Shown here: positions 25,609 to 35,092 of the stretch, piece by piece
Layout: each line of letters opens with the position of its first letter
Numbering within the stretch: the stretch's first letter is position 1
Source of the DNA: Dyadobacter sp. 676
GTDB lineage: Bacteria > Bacteroidota > Bacteroidia > Cytophagales > Spirosomataceae
Assembly (NCBI RefSeq): GCF_040448675.1
Contig: NZ_CP159289.1
Location: 4,881,001 to 4,945,000 of the forward strand
Length of the DNA: 64,000 nt
Reading direction: 5' to 3'
Position numbers and translations under genes: made by a program
The notes under the pieces: model-generated
Database searches by the model: none
Seen by the model: the letters and a program-made list of their open reading frames with translations, nothing else
Told to the model about the DNA's origin: nothing

Positions 25609-28600
25609 ATGCGTTACATTAAAAGCAAAACGATCAAAACACTGATGATTTTCGCGGGCCTGTGGTTTGCGGTTTCGGTGGTGTATGCGCAAGATCTGGT
25701 AGTTTCCGGACAGGTGAAGTCCGGGCAGGACAACCAGCCGTTGCCTTTTGTGACTGTCGTGGTAAAAGGCAGCCAGCAGGGAGTGAATACGGACGCCGAC
25801 GGGAAATTCAGGATCAACGTAGGCAAGGAGAGCATTTTGATCTTTAGTTTCGTAGGCTATCGTACGCATGAAGAACGGGTCGGAAGCAGGACCGAGCTGA
25901 ATGTGGTCCTCGAACCCGACCAGAACAACCTGAACGAAGTGGTAGTAGTGGGTTACGGGAAGCAGGAACGTGAAAATATTACCTCCTCCATCTCCAAGCT
26001 CGACAGCAAGGTTCTTGAAAATATCCCTTTTGCCAATGCGGCTTCGGCCCTTCAGGGGTCTATCGCCGGCCTGCGGGTGCAGAGCACGTCCGGTTTGCCC
26101 GGTAATGCACCCCGCATTATCCTGCGGGGAGGGACGTCGATCAACAACCCCGATGGCTCGGCGCCGCTTTTTATTATCGACGGCGTGATCCGTGCCAATA
26201 TGAATGACATCAGCTCGGAGGAAATCGAGTCGATGCAGGTGTTGAAGGATGCGGCGGCTACGGCCATTTACGGGGCCAGGGCCTCCAATGGGGTGGTGAT
26301 CATCACGACGCGATCGGGCAAGGCCGGTAAGGTGCGGGTTTCGTATCAGTACGATGCGACGATATCGAGCCTTGCCAAAGGATATGACCTGCTTTCTGCG
26401 CGGGATTGGCTTTATTTTCAGCGGATGGGCACGGTGGCTTCTTCGGTTAAGAACCCTGCCAACCTCAACAAACTGACATTGCCCAACAGCTCCGGCACAG
26501 GGAATGATCTCACCAATAATACCGCCTACACAACCCAGTATCTGACGCCCGCCAATGAGTATAAGCTCAAAGAAGGATGGGAAAGCATGCCCGATCCGGT
26601 CGATCCGAGCAAAACGCTGCTGTTCAAAGGTACCGATTACCAGGACCTTCTTTTCAGGACTGCATTATCGCAAAATCACCATGTTTCGGTGAGCGGTGGG
26701 ACGGAAAAGGCTACTTACAGCGCGGGGCTCGGCTATATGGATGCCGAGGGGATTGCCATTACCACTAAATACCGGAGGCTGAATTTTGACCTGAATGGTG
26801 ACCTCACCGTGAGCAGTAAGCTCCGGTTTTACAGCCGGCTGATGTTTTCCAGTTCGGGCAATAACCAGGGTATTTCCGACAATGCGCTGTTCGAGCGCTC
26901 CATCGGCCTGGCCCCGACGGCCAAATATGCCTACGAAGACGGGACGCTGGCGCCCGGAACCGGCCAGAGTATCGGAAACCCGGTGTATCACCTCAATAAA
27001 ATCAAGGCAAAGAACAACCGCGATAACCTGACGCTGGCCATCGGCTCGCACTGGGATATTTTACCGGGACTCTCTTTCGATCCCCAGCTGTCGTTGTTCA
27101 AGTCTACGGTAGAGGCGCGGTCGTTCCAGGAGGCATTTTATAACGGGCCGGGCTTGTATGTGGATACGCGTAACGCGACGGGCTCTTTCGATAAAACCGA
27201 GCAGTACCAGGCCGATGGAGTGCTGACCTATGCCAAAACATTGGCGGGCAAGCACAACCTGGAAGTAAAGGCAGGTATTTCTTACTTCAATCGGAACAAT
27301 AGCGGGTTGCGCGCGACCGGTAGAAAAGCGGCGTCCGATCTGGTACCAACCCTTAATGCTTCGGCTGAGCCGGTGGCAGTTGGCGGATCGGACAGCAGTC
27401 AGGTATTGATCGGCTATTTTTCGCGGATCAACTACGATTTCGACCAGAAATACCTCTTATCGCTGAGCGCACGTTACGATGGGGCCTCCAACCTGGGGCG
27501 CAATAACCAATGGGGCGTTTTTCCAGGCGTGTCTGTTGGCTGGAACCTGCATCGGGAGGAGTTCTGGAAGATGCTGCCGGAAAATCTCCTGCGCGTGAAA
27601 TTGCGGGCAAGTTACGGCGTGAATGGGAACATCAGCGGCCTGGGCGACTTCACCGCCCAGGGGAATTACAGCGTTGGCAATCAGTATTCGACCAATGCCG
27701 CGGTCCTCAATACAACCATCTCCAATGCGGACCTGAAATGGGAACGTTCGAAGACATTTGACGTCGGGGCCGACGTCGGTTTGTTCGGAAACAGGGTCAG
27801 TTTGCTTTTTGACTACTACCGCAGGGTGACCGATAACCTGCTGACCTCGCTGAGGCTTCCCATGTCGACCGGTTTTTCGAGCGTACTTACCAACCTGGGA
27901 AGCCTGGAAAATAAAGGGGTAGAGCTCGAATTGAGCGCGCGCGTGCTTCCGTCCAGCAGCGCGGTCAACTGGAATGTCTCCTTCAATGCGGCGCAGACCA
28001 GGCACAAGATTCTCAGCCTGCCTTACAACGGCATTGAAAACAACCGTATCGGCGGGGTGTACGTCTGGAACCCGGCTACAAATGGCTATGCCTGGATGGG
28101 CGGCCTGCAAGAGGGCGGCCGGATCGGCGACATGTATACTTATAAACAATTGAGTATCTACGCCACCGACGAGGAAGCTGCCGCCGGCCCGGTTGACAAC
28201 CTGGTAACGGGAGCGAACAAGACCAAGTATGGCGGAGATGTGAACTGGCTGGATGCGGATCAGAACAAGGTGATCGATGAAAAAGACAGGGTGTATGTTG
28301 GTAATCCCTATCCGGTCTGGACGGGTGGTTTTACCAACTCATTGGAATACAAAGGGATCAGCCTGCTGCTGCGGATGGATTACACGACAGGCCATACGAT
28401 CCAGAACTATCCCAGGGCGCAGATGATCGGCCAGTTTCAGGGGGAAATAGGGCTGCTTTCGGATGTGAAAAGGTCGTGGCAGACACCCGGCGACATTACC
28501 GACATTCCCAGGTTTTACTGGGCCGATCAGCAGGTGCAAAACAACCTGTACCGTGGCGGCATCGGCGGAGGGAACTCGATGTACTATGAAAAGGGCGATT

Positions 28601-28812
28601 ATCTGGCTGTGCGGGAGCTTACCCTGGCATACAGCATACCCAAATCCATCTTAAACAGGGCCAAAATCAACGGTTTGCGGCTTAATGTCACGGCGAACAA
28701 CCTGCATTACTTCACCGGCTACAAGGGGTTGAACCCCGAGGAAGGCGGAGTGGACCGTGGAAGGTACCCGATACCCCGCTCCATTATCCTGGGCTTGAAT
28801 ATTTCATTGTAA
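25609..28812 (+). CDS. SusC-type TonB-dependent outer-membrane transporter
   Basis: A 1067-residue SusC/RagA receptor. It has a signal peptide (IFAGLWFAVSVVYAQ), a carboxypeptidase-like domain (VSGQVKSGQDNQPLPFVTVV), a plug with LNEVVVVGYGKQERENITSS, and the family motif MQVLKDAAATAIYGARASNG at about 205-225. A C-terminal beta-barrel ends in a hydrophobic strand (RSIILGLNISL). It imports a nutrient across the outer membrane with the SusD partner encoded 7 bp downstream. It is the first gene of the catabolic cluster, directly under the FadR-type operator. The substrate is not given by sequence; the downstream genes suggest a sialic- or amino-sugar-acid-containing compound. Confidence 0.95.
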   Translation: MRYIKSKTIKTLMIFAGLWFAVSVVYAQDLVVSGQVKSGQDNQPLPFVTVVVKGSQQGVNTDADGKFRINVGKESILIFSFVGYRTHEERVGSRTELNVVLEPDQNNLNEVVVVGYGKQERENITSSISKLDSKVLENIPFANAASALQGSIAGLRVQSTSGLPGNAPRIILRGGTSINNPDGSAPLFIIDGVIRANMNDISSEEIESMQVLKDAAATAIYGARASNGVVIITTRSGKAGKVRVSYQYDATISSLAKGYDLLSARDWLYFQRMGTVASSVKNPANLNKLTLPNSSGTGNDLTNNTAYTTQYLTPANEYKLKEGWESMPDPVDPSKTLLFKGTDYQDLLFRTALSQNHHVSVSGGTEKATYSAGLGYMDAEGIAITTKYRRLNFDLNGDLTVSSKLRFYSRLMFSSSGNNQGISDNALFERSIGLAPTAKYAYEDGTLAPGTGQSIGNPVYHLNKIKAKNNRDNLTLAIGSHWDILPGLSFDPQLSLFKSTVEARSFQEAFYNGPGLYVDTRNATGSFDKTEQYQADGVLTYAKTLAGKHNLEVKAGISYFNRNNSGLRATGRKAASDLVPTLNASAEPVAVGGSDSSQVLIGYFSRINYDFDQKYLLSLSARYDGASNLGRNNQWGVFPGVSVGWNLHREEFWKMLPENLLRVKLRASYGVNGNISGLGDFTAQGNYSVGNQYSTNAAVLNTTISNADLKWERSKTFDVGADVGLFGNRVSLLFDYYRRVTDNLLTSLRLPMSTGFSSVLTNLGSLENKGVELELSARVLPSSSAVNWNVSFNAAQTRHKILSLPYNGIENNRIGGVYVWNPATNGYAWMGGLQEGGRIGDMYTYKQLSIYATDEEAAAGPVDNLVTGANKTKYGGDVNWLDADQNKVIDEKDRVYVGNPYPVWTGGFTNSLEYKGISLLLRMDYTTGHTIQNYPRAQMIGQFQGEIGLLSDVKRSWQTPGDITDIPRFYWADQQVQNNLYRGGIGGGNSMYYEKGDYLAVRELTLAYSIPKSILNRAKINGLRLNVTANNLHYFTGYKGLNPEEGGVDRGRYPIPRSIILGLNISL

Positions 28813-28819
28813 AACCATC

Positions 28820-30313
28820 ATGACGATTCAGATGAAGACAAAATATAAAATGCTGACTTGCCTGGCATTGTTATGTGCCGGGGTGAACCAGTCCTGTACC
28901 GATAACCTCGATGTTGCGCCTGTGAGCGTGATCACGGAGGCCTCGTACTGGAAATCGGAAAACGACGCGAACGGCGCTTTGAACGGCCTGTATGTGCTTT
29001 TGCGAAGACAGGCATCGGAGAACCTGTACCTGTGGGGCGAAGGCCGCAGCGAGGTGATGGGCTTGGGCGTGCAGGGTTCCGGCGGCCGCGAGCGGTATCA
29101 CGACAACAGCCTGGATGTGACCACGGCCGGGCCCAACTGGCTGGGGATGTATTATATTGTCCACCAGGCCAACCTGATCCTGAAATATGTGCCGCAAATC
29201 ACCTTTTCCTCCGAGGCGACTAAAAACAATATCCTTGCCCAGGCGTACACGATGCGGGCATTCACGTATTTCACCATGGCCAAAACCTGGGGCGACTTGC
29301 CACTGGTAACCGAGCCGACCGAGGGTTACGACCCGGCCTCCATCCAGAAGCCGCGCACACCGGTGAAAGAGATTTTCTCTTTTATCAAGGAGGATATCAC
29401 AAAGGCTGCCCAGCTTTTTAGTGAATCCAATGCCCTGGCGCAGGGGCGGCAGTTCTGGTCGAAACCTGCCTTGAATGCCCTGAAAGCGGATGTGTTTCTC
29501 TGGACCGCCAAGAGGCTTGGCGGGGGCGAGGCGGATTTCAATACCGCGTTGGCAGCCATTACCGAGGCTGAGAAAGCAGATATAAGCCTCCTGCCCAAAT
29601 TCGAAGATGTTTTTGATTATACTAACAAAGGCAACAAGGAAATTCTGATGGCAGTCCGTTTCAAGGATATCGAAGTGACCGACAACCATTATAGCCTCAT
29701 GTATTTCCCGCAGGCGTTTTTACCGTCCGATCTGGACGCCGCGACCAAGGCGGCGATCGGTCTGCCGGCGGGCCAGAATTACTGGGCACCGTCCGCGACG
29801 ATCCGAAGCCAGTTTACGGAAGACGACAGCCGCAAGAATGCCTCTTTTGTCGAAGTATACACCTCGGCGTCGGGCACGCAAAAATTTGTCGGGTCGCTGG
29901 CCGTGAAGTTCAATGGTTTTGTCAACTCCGGCATCCGGTTGTTCCTGGACGATGTGATCCTGTACCGCTACGCCGATCTGCTGCTGATGAAGGCGGAAGC
30001 AAAAAACGCACTGGGGCAGGATCCCTCCGCTGAAATCAATAAAGTGCGGGAACGGGCCTATGGCGTTGCCTACAAACAACATGTATTCGTAAGCGGTAGC
30101 AAGGATGCCAACGACGAAGCCATTCTCCGGGAGCGCCTTTTCGAACTGGTTTTTGAAGGAAAAAGATGGTGGGACCTGGTGCGTTTTGGCAAGGCATTCG
30201 AAAAAATACCCTCATTGAAAGACCGCGCCGGTAAAGATTATCTGCTGCTTTTCCCGATTTCAGAAGCTACATTAAGCCTCGAACCGCAGGTCAAGCAAAA
30301 CCCCGGCTATTAA
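28820..30313 (+). CDS. SusD/RagB-type nutrient-binding lipoprotein
   Basis: A 497-residue surface lipoprotein. The lipobox cysteine follows ALLCAGVNQSC, and ATG 28832 is another possible start. The all-helical SusD fold is shown by the N-terminal DNLDVAPVSVITEASYWKSE and by AYTMRAFTYFTMAKTWGDLP, a TPR-like helix pair. The C-terminal RERLFELVFEGKRWWDLVRF is the family signature. It caps the SusC channel and captures ligand. The pair is 7 bp apart and belongs together. Confidence 0.95.
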   Translation: MTIQMKTKYKMLTCLALLCAGVNQSCTDNLDVAPVSVITEASYWKSENDANGALNGLYVLLRRQASENLYLWGEGRSEVMGLGVQGSGGRERYHDNSLDVTTAGPNWLGMYYIVHQANLILKYVPQITFSSEATKNNILAQAYTMRAFTYFTMAKTWGDLPLVTEPTEGYDPASIQKPRTPVKEIFSFIKEDITKAAQLFSESNALAQGRQFWSKPALNALKADVFLWTAKRLGGGEADFNTALAAITEAEKADISLLPKFEDVFDYTNKGNKEILMAVRFKDIEVTDNHYSLMYFPQAFLPSDLDAATKAAIGLPAGQNYWAPSATIRSQFTEDDSRKNASFVEVYTSASGTQKFVGSLAVKFNGFVNSGIRLFLDDVILYRYADLLLMKAEAKNALGQDPSAEINKVRERAYGVAYKQHVFVSGSKDANDEAILRERLFELVFEGKRWWDLVRFGKAFEKIPSLKDRAGKDYLLLFPISEATLSLEPQVKQNPGY

Positions 30314-30345
30314 TCAGATCATTGCTGACTTAAACTCTTAACTTC

Positions 30346-31464
30346 ATGAAACAATTAATTCTTACTGCTCTTATCTTCCTGGTTGTTGCGTCGGGCATTT
30401 GCACATGCGCCCAAAAGCCGTCGGGCGGTGAGCCGCAGCTTGCATTGCAGCTCAACCCGGGTCCGGATAATCCAAGAAACAGTGAAGGAGATTTTATCAC
30501 ACTCAAAAACGGTGATATCCTTTTTATATACAGCCGTTACACCGGCAGCTCCACCAGCGACCATGCGCCTGCATACCTGGCCGGAAGACTGTCCCGCGAC
30601 GGTGGTAAGACATGGACTTCTACCGACAGGCTGATCGTGGAGCGGGAAGGCGATATGAATGTGATGTCCGTATCGCTGCTCCGGTTGAAGAGTGGGAAAA
30701 TTGCCCTGTTTTACTTGAAAAAGAATTCGGAGACGGACTGTATTCCACAGATGAGGACTTCATCCGACGAAGGTAAGACGTGGAGTGCGCCGGTGCCCTG
30801 CATTACCGACAAGAAAGGATATTTCGTATTGAACAACAGCCGGGTGATCCAGTTGTCCGATGGCCGGCTGATGATGGCTGTCGCACTGCATCGCGCTATC
30901 GACGGCAAATGGCAGAACCAGGCCACACTGTACAGCTATTATTCCGATGACCAGGGCGCGAGCTGGAAGTCGTCTTCGGCAGTACCTAATAACTCACAGA
31001 TTATTACGCAGGAACCGGGGCTGATCGAATTGAAGGACGGCCGGATTATGATGTTCATTCGCGCGAGCGGTGGTGTACAGCAGTTGTCTTATTCATCCGA
31101 CAAAGGAGCCAGCTGGTCCCATATAGCGCCTAGCAACATTGCCTCGCCGCTGTCACCGGCTTCTATCAAAAGAATTCCCGGCACGTCCGATCTGCTGCTG
31201 GTGTGGAATAACAACGACGGCAGCCAGCCCCAGACGAAGGACAAGCGCACGCCGCTTACCGTGGCTATTTCCAAAGACGATGGTAAAACCTGGATCAACA
31301 CCCGGAACATCGAAACCGATCCGGATGGCTGGTACTGCTATATCGCGATCCATTTTACCAAAAATGACGTGCTGCTGGGCTATTGTGCCGGAAGCCAGGC
31401 GAAAAAGACACATTTATCGGTGACGAACGTGAAGCGTTTCCCGCAAAAATGGTTGTACCAGTAA
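30346..31464 (+). CDS. Exo-alpha-sialidase-like BNR-repeat protein
   Basis: A 372-residue six-bladed propeller protein with an N-terminal signal peptide (LIFLVVASGICTCA). It may be a lipoprotein, since Cys follows. Five Asp-box motifs are visible: SRDGGKTW, SSDEGKTW, SDDQGASW, SSDKGASW and SKDDGKTW, the mark of sialidases. Sialidases release sialic acids or related sugar acids from glycans. Active-site arginines could not be matched with confidence, so another glycosidase or a binding role remains possible. It sits third in the cluster, 32 bp after the SusD gene. Confidence 0.8.
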   Translation: MKQLILTALIFLVVASGICTCAQKPSGGEPQLALQLNPGPDNPRNSEGDFITLKNGDILFIYSRYTGSSTSDHAPAYLAGRLSRDGGKTWTSTDRLIVEREGDMNVMSVSLLRLKSGKIALFYLKKNSETDCIPQMRTSSDEGKTWSAPVPCITDKKGYFVLNNSRVIQLSDGRLMMAVALHRAIDGKWQNQATLYSYYSDDQGASWKSSSAVPNNSQIITQEPGLIELKDGRIMMFIRASGGVQQLSYSSDKGASWSHIAPSNIASPLSPASIKRIPGTSDLLLVWNNNDGSQPQTKDKRTPLTVAISKDDGKTWINTRNIETDPDGWYCYIAIHFTKNDVLLGYCAGSQAKKTHLSVTNVKRFPQKWLYQ

Positions 31465-31472
31465 GCGGCTGT

Positions 31473-32279
31473 ATGAGAGAACATCATCATCGTTCACGGA
31501 GGTTTTTCCTCCTGCGTGCGCTGGCTGGCGCGTTTGCGGGCCTGTTGCCCGCCCGGGCGACCGCGCATGTACGTACGCGCAAGAAAGTAGCCTCGGCAGA
31601 AGAGGATCTGAAAAAGATCGCTGCTTTGCTGAACGGCAAAACGCGCGGTGTCTGGGTTTTTACCGGGGACAGCATTACCCAGGGAGCCAAGCACACCCAC
31701 GGGCATCGGAGTTATCCTGAAATTTTCGCGGAGCGCCTACGCTGGGAACTGGCGCGGGCAGGCGACATCGTCGTCAATACCGGCATGAGCGGGCACACGA
31801 CCCGGCAGGTTCTGAATGATATGGAATGGCGTGTGGGGCAATTCAGGCCCGGAGTGGTATCGGTCATGCTGGGAACCAACGATTGCGCGCGCAACCAGGT
31901 AACCCTGGCGGATTTTGAAGCGAACCTGGTATTGATCGTAGCGCAGGTCCGTGCGATGAATGCCGTGCCGATCCTCCACACGCCCAACCCGATCATCGCC
32001 GGAAAGGCCCCGGAACGCGCGTCGCTCCCTGAGTACGTGGCGGTGATCCGAAAAGTTTCCCTGCGGGAAAATACAATCCTAGTGGATCATGACGCCGAAT
32101 GGAATGCCGGGATAGCAAACCGGTCGGCCGAGGCAATTCATCGTGAATGGCTGAACGATCCGCTGCATCCCAATCAGACCGGGCATCAGCAGTTGGCGGC
32201 AGCCCTTTTTAAAGCACTGAACATTTTTGACCCAGCTCAACCTACCTGCGGAGCAGCCTATTATGAAGGAGCACATTGA
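31473..32279 (+). CDS. Tat-exported SGNH/GDSL hydrolase
   Basis: A 268-residue esterase starting at ATG 31473; a longer frame begins inside the sialidase gene and adds no domain. The start RSRRFFLLRALAGAFAGLL holds a twin-arginine (SRRxFLx) export signal. The SGNH blocks are intact: GDSITQG (S67), GTNDC and the D-x-x-H end in NDPLHPNQTGH. Enzymes of this fold remove O-acetyl groups from sugars. In this cluster it would deacetylate the substrate outside the cytoplasm. It lies 8 bp downstream of the sialidase gene. Confidence 0.85.
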   Translation: MREHHHRSRRFFLLRALAGAFAGLLPARATAHVRTRKKVASAEEDLKKIAALLNGKTRGVWVFTGDSITQGAKHTHGHRSYPEIFAERLRWELARAGDIVVNTGMSGHTTRQVLNDMEWRVGQFRPGVVSVMLGTNDCARNQVTLADFEANLVLIVAQVRAMNAVPILHTPNPIIAGKAPERASLPEYVAVIRKVSLRENTILVDHDAEWNAGIANRSAEAIHREWLNDPLHPNQTGHQQLAAALFKALNIFDPAQPTCGAAYYEGAH

Positions 32280-33168
32280 AAACGAACTAACCACCTTCAT
32301 CGCCGCGGAGCAGCAGGGCCCCGCCGTGCTGATTTCCGCCGGCGTGCATGGCGACGAGTACGAGCCCATGGTTGCGGCAGCTGAGCTTGCTGCAACTTTG
32401 CCGGGAATACTGACGCGCGGCCAGGTCACGGTGGTCACGGTCGTAAATCCCGACGCCTATGGGCATGGGACACGGCAAGGCAGCGACGGCCTGGATCTGG
32501 CCCGGATTTGTCCGGGTAGCCTCAACGGGTCGATTTCCGAAGCCTATGCCGCCCGGATCAGCTCGTTGATAGAACAGGCCGATTACTATGTGGATATGCA
32601 CACAGGCGGGTTGACCTACGAAATCCACCCGTTGGCGGGATATATGCTGCATCCCGACGAAAGCATTCTGGATATCCAGCGGCAAATGGCCCGCTGTTTC
32701 TGTGTGCCGGTGATTTGGGGTACCGATTACCGGCCGGAGGGGCGGACTCTATCGGTCGCAAGAGACGCAAACGTTCCGGCTGTTTACCTGGAATTCGGCG
32801 GCGGGACCGGGTTCCGCCGACCAGTAGTCGATACCTATGTGGACGGGGTGATAAATCTGCTCAGGTTTCTGGGGATGGTTGATGGGAAGGTTAGCCGGTC
32901 GCCCGAACCTTATTGGCTGGAAGATCACCGTCCCGACAGCGGCTATCTTCAGGGGAAAATGCCTTCGCCTGCCGATGGTATCCTGATGACCGAGGTCGCA
33001 TTGGGGGAGACAGTACGCGCAGGCCAATGTTTCGGACGCATTTTCGATCCGGTGTCCGGTGCTAGCCATTCGGTGTATGCGGATGTTGCGGGAATTGTCT
33101 TTCTCAAAAGAGCTATCGTGAAAGTGAAGTCCGGCGATGCGCTGGGGGGGCATTTTGCCCATTATTAA
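32263..33168 (+). CDS. Succinylglutamate desuccinylase / aspartoacylase family protein (M14 fold)
   Basis: About 301 residues from ATG 32263, 17 bases inside the end of the SGNH gene. The zinc ligands of the carboxypeptidase-like fold are visible: H29 and E32 in GVHGDEYE, and His in DMHTGG. The family removes N-acyl groups from amino acids or similar compounds. The end of the frame has a G7 run (33144-33150): as written it ends GGHFAHY; with six Gs it would run on as GGILPIIKTGKHTIYE and overlap the next gene start by 8 bases, like the other overlaps in the cluster. Either end is possible. Confidence 0.8.
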   Translation: MKEHIENELTTFIAAEQQGPAVLISAGVHGDEYEPMVAAAELAATLPGILTRGQVTVVTVVNPDAYGHGTRQGSDGLDLARICPGSLNGSISEAYAARISSLIEQADYYVDMHTGGLTYEIHPLAGYMLHPDESILDIQRQMARCFCVPVIWGTDYRPEGRTLSVARDANVPAVYLEFGGGTGFRRPVVDTYVDGVINLLRFLGMVDGKVSRSPEPYWLEDHRPDSGYLQGKMPSPADGILMTEVALGETVRAGQCFGRIFDPVSGASHSVYADVAGIVFLKRAIVKVKSGDALGGHFAHY

Positions 33169-33188
33169 AACAGGAAAACATACGATTT

Positions 33189-34004
33189 ATGAATAGGGAC
33201 CAGGTGGTATTGGTTACCGGTGCTACCGGGGGAATTGGCCGGGCCACAGCCAGGGCATTTGCCTCGGCGGGTTGCGGACTGGTGTTAACCGACATAGACC
33301 TATCGCAATTGGCGGCACTGGAAGAGGAGTTGAAAGCTGACCATAATCAGCAGATCATATCGTTGCCCGGCGATTTGGGCGAAACCGGTTTTTGGAAGGA
33401 GCTTATAGCCAATACTTTTGCAAAATGCGGAACTGTCGATGTGCTGGTCAATAATGCAGCCTGGCGGACGATCGAAACCATGCGGACAATTCCGGTTGAA
33501 ACCTGGGAGAAAACCCTGCGCATTTGCCTGACCGCGCCGGCGTTCCTCTCGCAAGCGGTGGCAATGCGAATGGAAGCATTGAAGCGACCGGCTGTGATTG
33601 TGAACGTGTCGAGTATGATGGCCGACCGGCCTGCCGGCACGTCCCCGGCCTACATTGCCGCGAAGGGCGCACTCGACAGCCTGACCTCCGAGCTGGCGGT
33701 GACTTACGGGCGCAGCGGGATCAGAGTGGTAGGCGTGAGCCCGGGGTACGTCGAGACCGCATTGAGCCGCGACTACAGGGATGCTGACGGAGACGATGTA
33801 AGCGCGCGGCTGATCGACGCGGTAAATGATAGTGTGCCCTTGGGAAGAGGGGCGAGCCCTGAGGAAATCGCAGCCGCAATATGCTGGCTGGCCTCGGAGG
33901 GAGCCTCTTACATCACCGGAACGACATTGGTCATTGACGGTGGTTTTAAACCCAATTTCAGCGGGTATAGTATAAAAAGAAACCAATTCCCTGATCAATT
34001 TTGA
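33189..34004 (+). CDS. SDR family oxidoreductase
   Basis: A 271-residue classical short-chain dehydrogenase: TGATGGIGRATARAFA loop at the start, NNAAW, the Ser in NVSSMMADRPAG, and YIAAK as the catalytic Tyr-Lys. The end SYITGTTLVIDGG is the family C-terminus. It probably oxidises or reduces a hydroxyl of a sugar-acid intermediate. The next gene begins on overlapping bases (34001). Confidence 0.9.
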   Translation: MNRDQVVLVTGATGGIGRATARAFASAGCGLVLTDIDLSQLAALEEELKADHNQQIISLPGDLGETGFWKELIANTFAKCGTVDVLVNNAAWRTIETMRTIPVETWEKTLRICLTAPAFLSQAVAMRMEALKRPAVIVNVSSMMADRPAGTSPAYIAAKGALDSLTSELAVTYGRSGIRVVGVSPGYVETALSRDYRDADGDDVSARLIDAVNDSVPLGRGASPEEIAAAICWLASEGASYITGTTLVIDGGFKPNFSGYSIKRNQFPDQF

Positions 34005-35092
34005 AAAACATCTGGAGACATGCTTCCCTGTTGCCACAGGTGGCGGCAGAAAGCCGGGTTTTGCTCGGTGAAGCCGAGACCCCGTTGGTACGTTCGCAGA
34101 GTATCGGGGCCGCTCTGGGTTTGGATGCATTGTATTTCAAACTGGAAAACCTTAATCCGACCGGCTCGTACAAGGACCGGTTTGCGGCCGTGCTGGTTAC
34201 CGAAATGAATATGCGCGGACAAAAAGTGTGCATTGCTACATCGAGCGGCAACACCGGGGCAGCGCTGAGCGCCTATTGCGCGGCCGCCGGTATCCGTTGT
34301 GTGATCGTAGCAGTGGACGGGGCGCCGGTGCAGAAAGTGCGGCAAATGCAGCTCTATGGGGCCGAAGTGATCATGGTGAAAGACTTTGGCAAAGATCCGC
34401 AGACCACCACATTCGTTTTCGATCAGCTGGAAGCGCTTTGCCGTTTGCATAACCTTCCTCTGCCGATTAGCGCCTACCGGTATTGTCCGTCCGCCATGAG
34501 GGGCGTCGAAACAATCGCAGCGGAAATAGCCGAAGTGCTGCCGGCCGGTGCGCAGATTTTTGCGCCGGCCGGTGGCGGGGGCCTCACGCTGGCGGTATGC
34601 CGGGGAGCAGAGCGGTCGGGAGCCGGTTTCACGGTGCATTGCGTGCAGCCGGAAGGAAACAATACGATTGTGGGCGCGCTGCGGAACGGCGAAGCTGCGG
34701 CAGTTCCGGTAAATGCCTCCACAACGGCCGTCAGCGGCTTGCAGGTGGCCAGCGTGATCGACGGCGATGCGGTAATAGGGCATTGCCGGCGGTCGGGCGG
34801 CAACGGGTACAGCGTCAGCGACGAGCAGGTGTTTGCCTGGCAACGGGCATTGGCCCAAAGAGAGGGTATTTTCTGCGAGCCCGCCGGGGCGGTAGCGCTG
34901 GCAGGAGTGGAAAATGCCCTTAGAAAAAACGAACTGGACAAAAGCCGCTCGGTAGTGTGCCTGGTAACCGGCAGCGGTTTTAAGGATATGAATGCGGTGG
35001 ACCAGCGTTTTCAACTCCCTCCGACGGACGCAATGCCGTCACATCAATGGATAAAAACAATTCAAACTCTTTTTAATCAAGATTATGCGTGA
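34001..35092 (+). CDS. PLP-dependent threonine synthase / ammonia-lyase-like enzyme
   Basis: A 363-residue fold-type II PLP enzyme. The PLP lysine is K58 in NPTGSYKDRF, and the phosphate-binding loops are SSGNTGAALSAY and PAGGGGLTLAV. The fold covers threonine synthase, threonine dehydratase and diaminopropionate ammonia-lyase. A RidA protein, which clears the enamine/imine products of such lyases, is encoded 2.8 kb downstream in the same cluster, so a beta-elimination role is more likely than threonine synthesis. It starts at TTG 34001, overlapping the previous stop. The substrate is unknown. Confidence 0.85.
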   Translation: MKNIWRHASLLPQVAAESRVLLGEAETPLVRSQSIGAALGLDALYFKLENLNPTGSYKDRFAAVLVTEMNMRGQKVCIATSSGNTGAALSAYCAAAGIRCVIVAVDGAPVQKVRQMQLYGAEVIMVKDFGKDPQTTTFVFDQLEALCRLHNLPLPISAYRYCPSAMRGVETIAAEIAEVLPAGAQIFAPAGGGGLTLAVCRGAERSGAGFTVHCVQPEGNNTIVGALRNGEAAAVPVNASTTAVSGLQVASVIDGDAVIGHCRRSGGNGYSVSDEQVFAWQRALAQREGIFCEPAGAVALAGVENALRKNELDKSRSVVCLVTGSGFKDMNAVDQRFQLPPTDAMPSHQWIKTIQTLFNQDYA

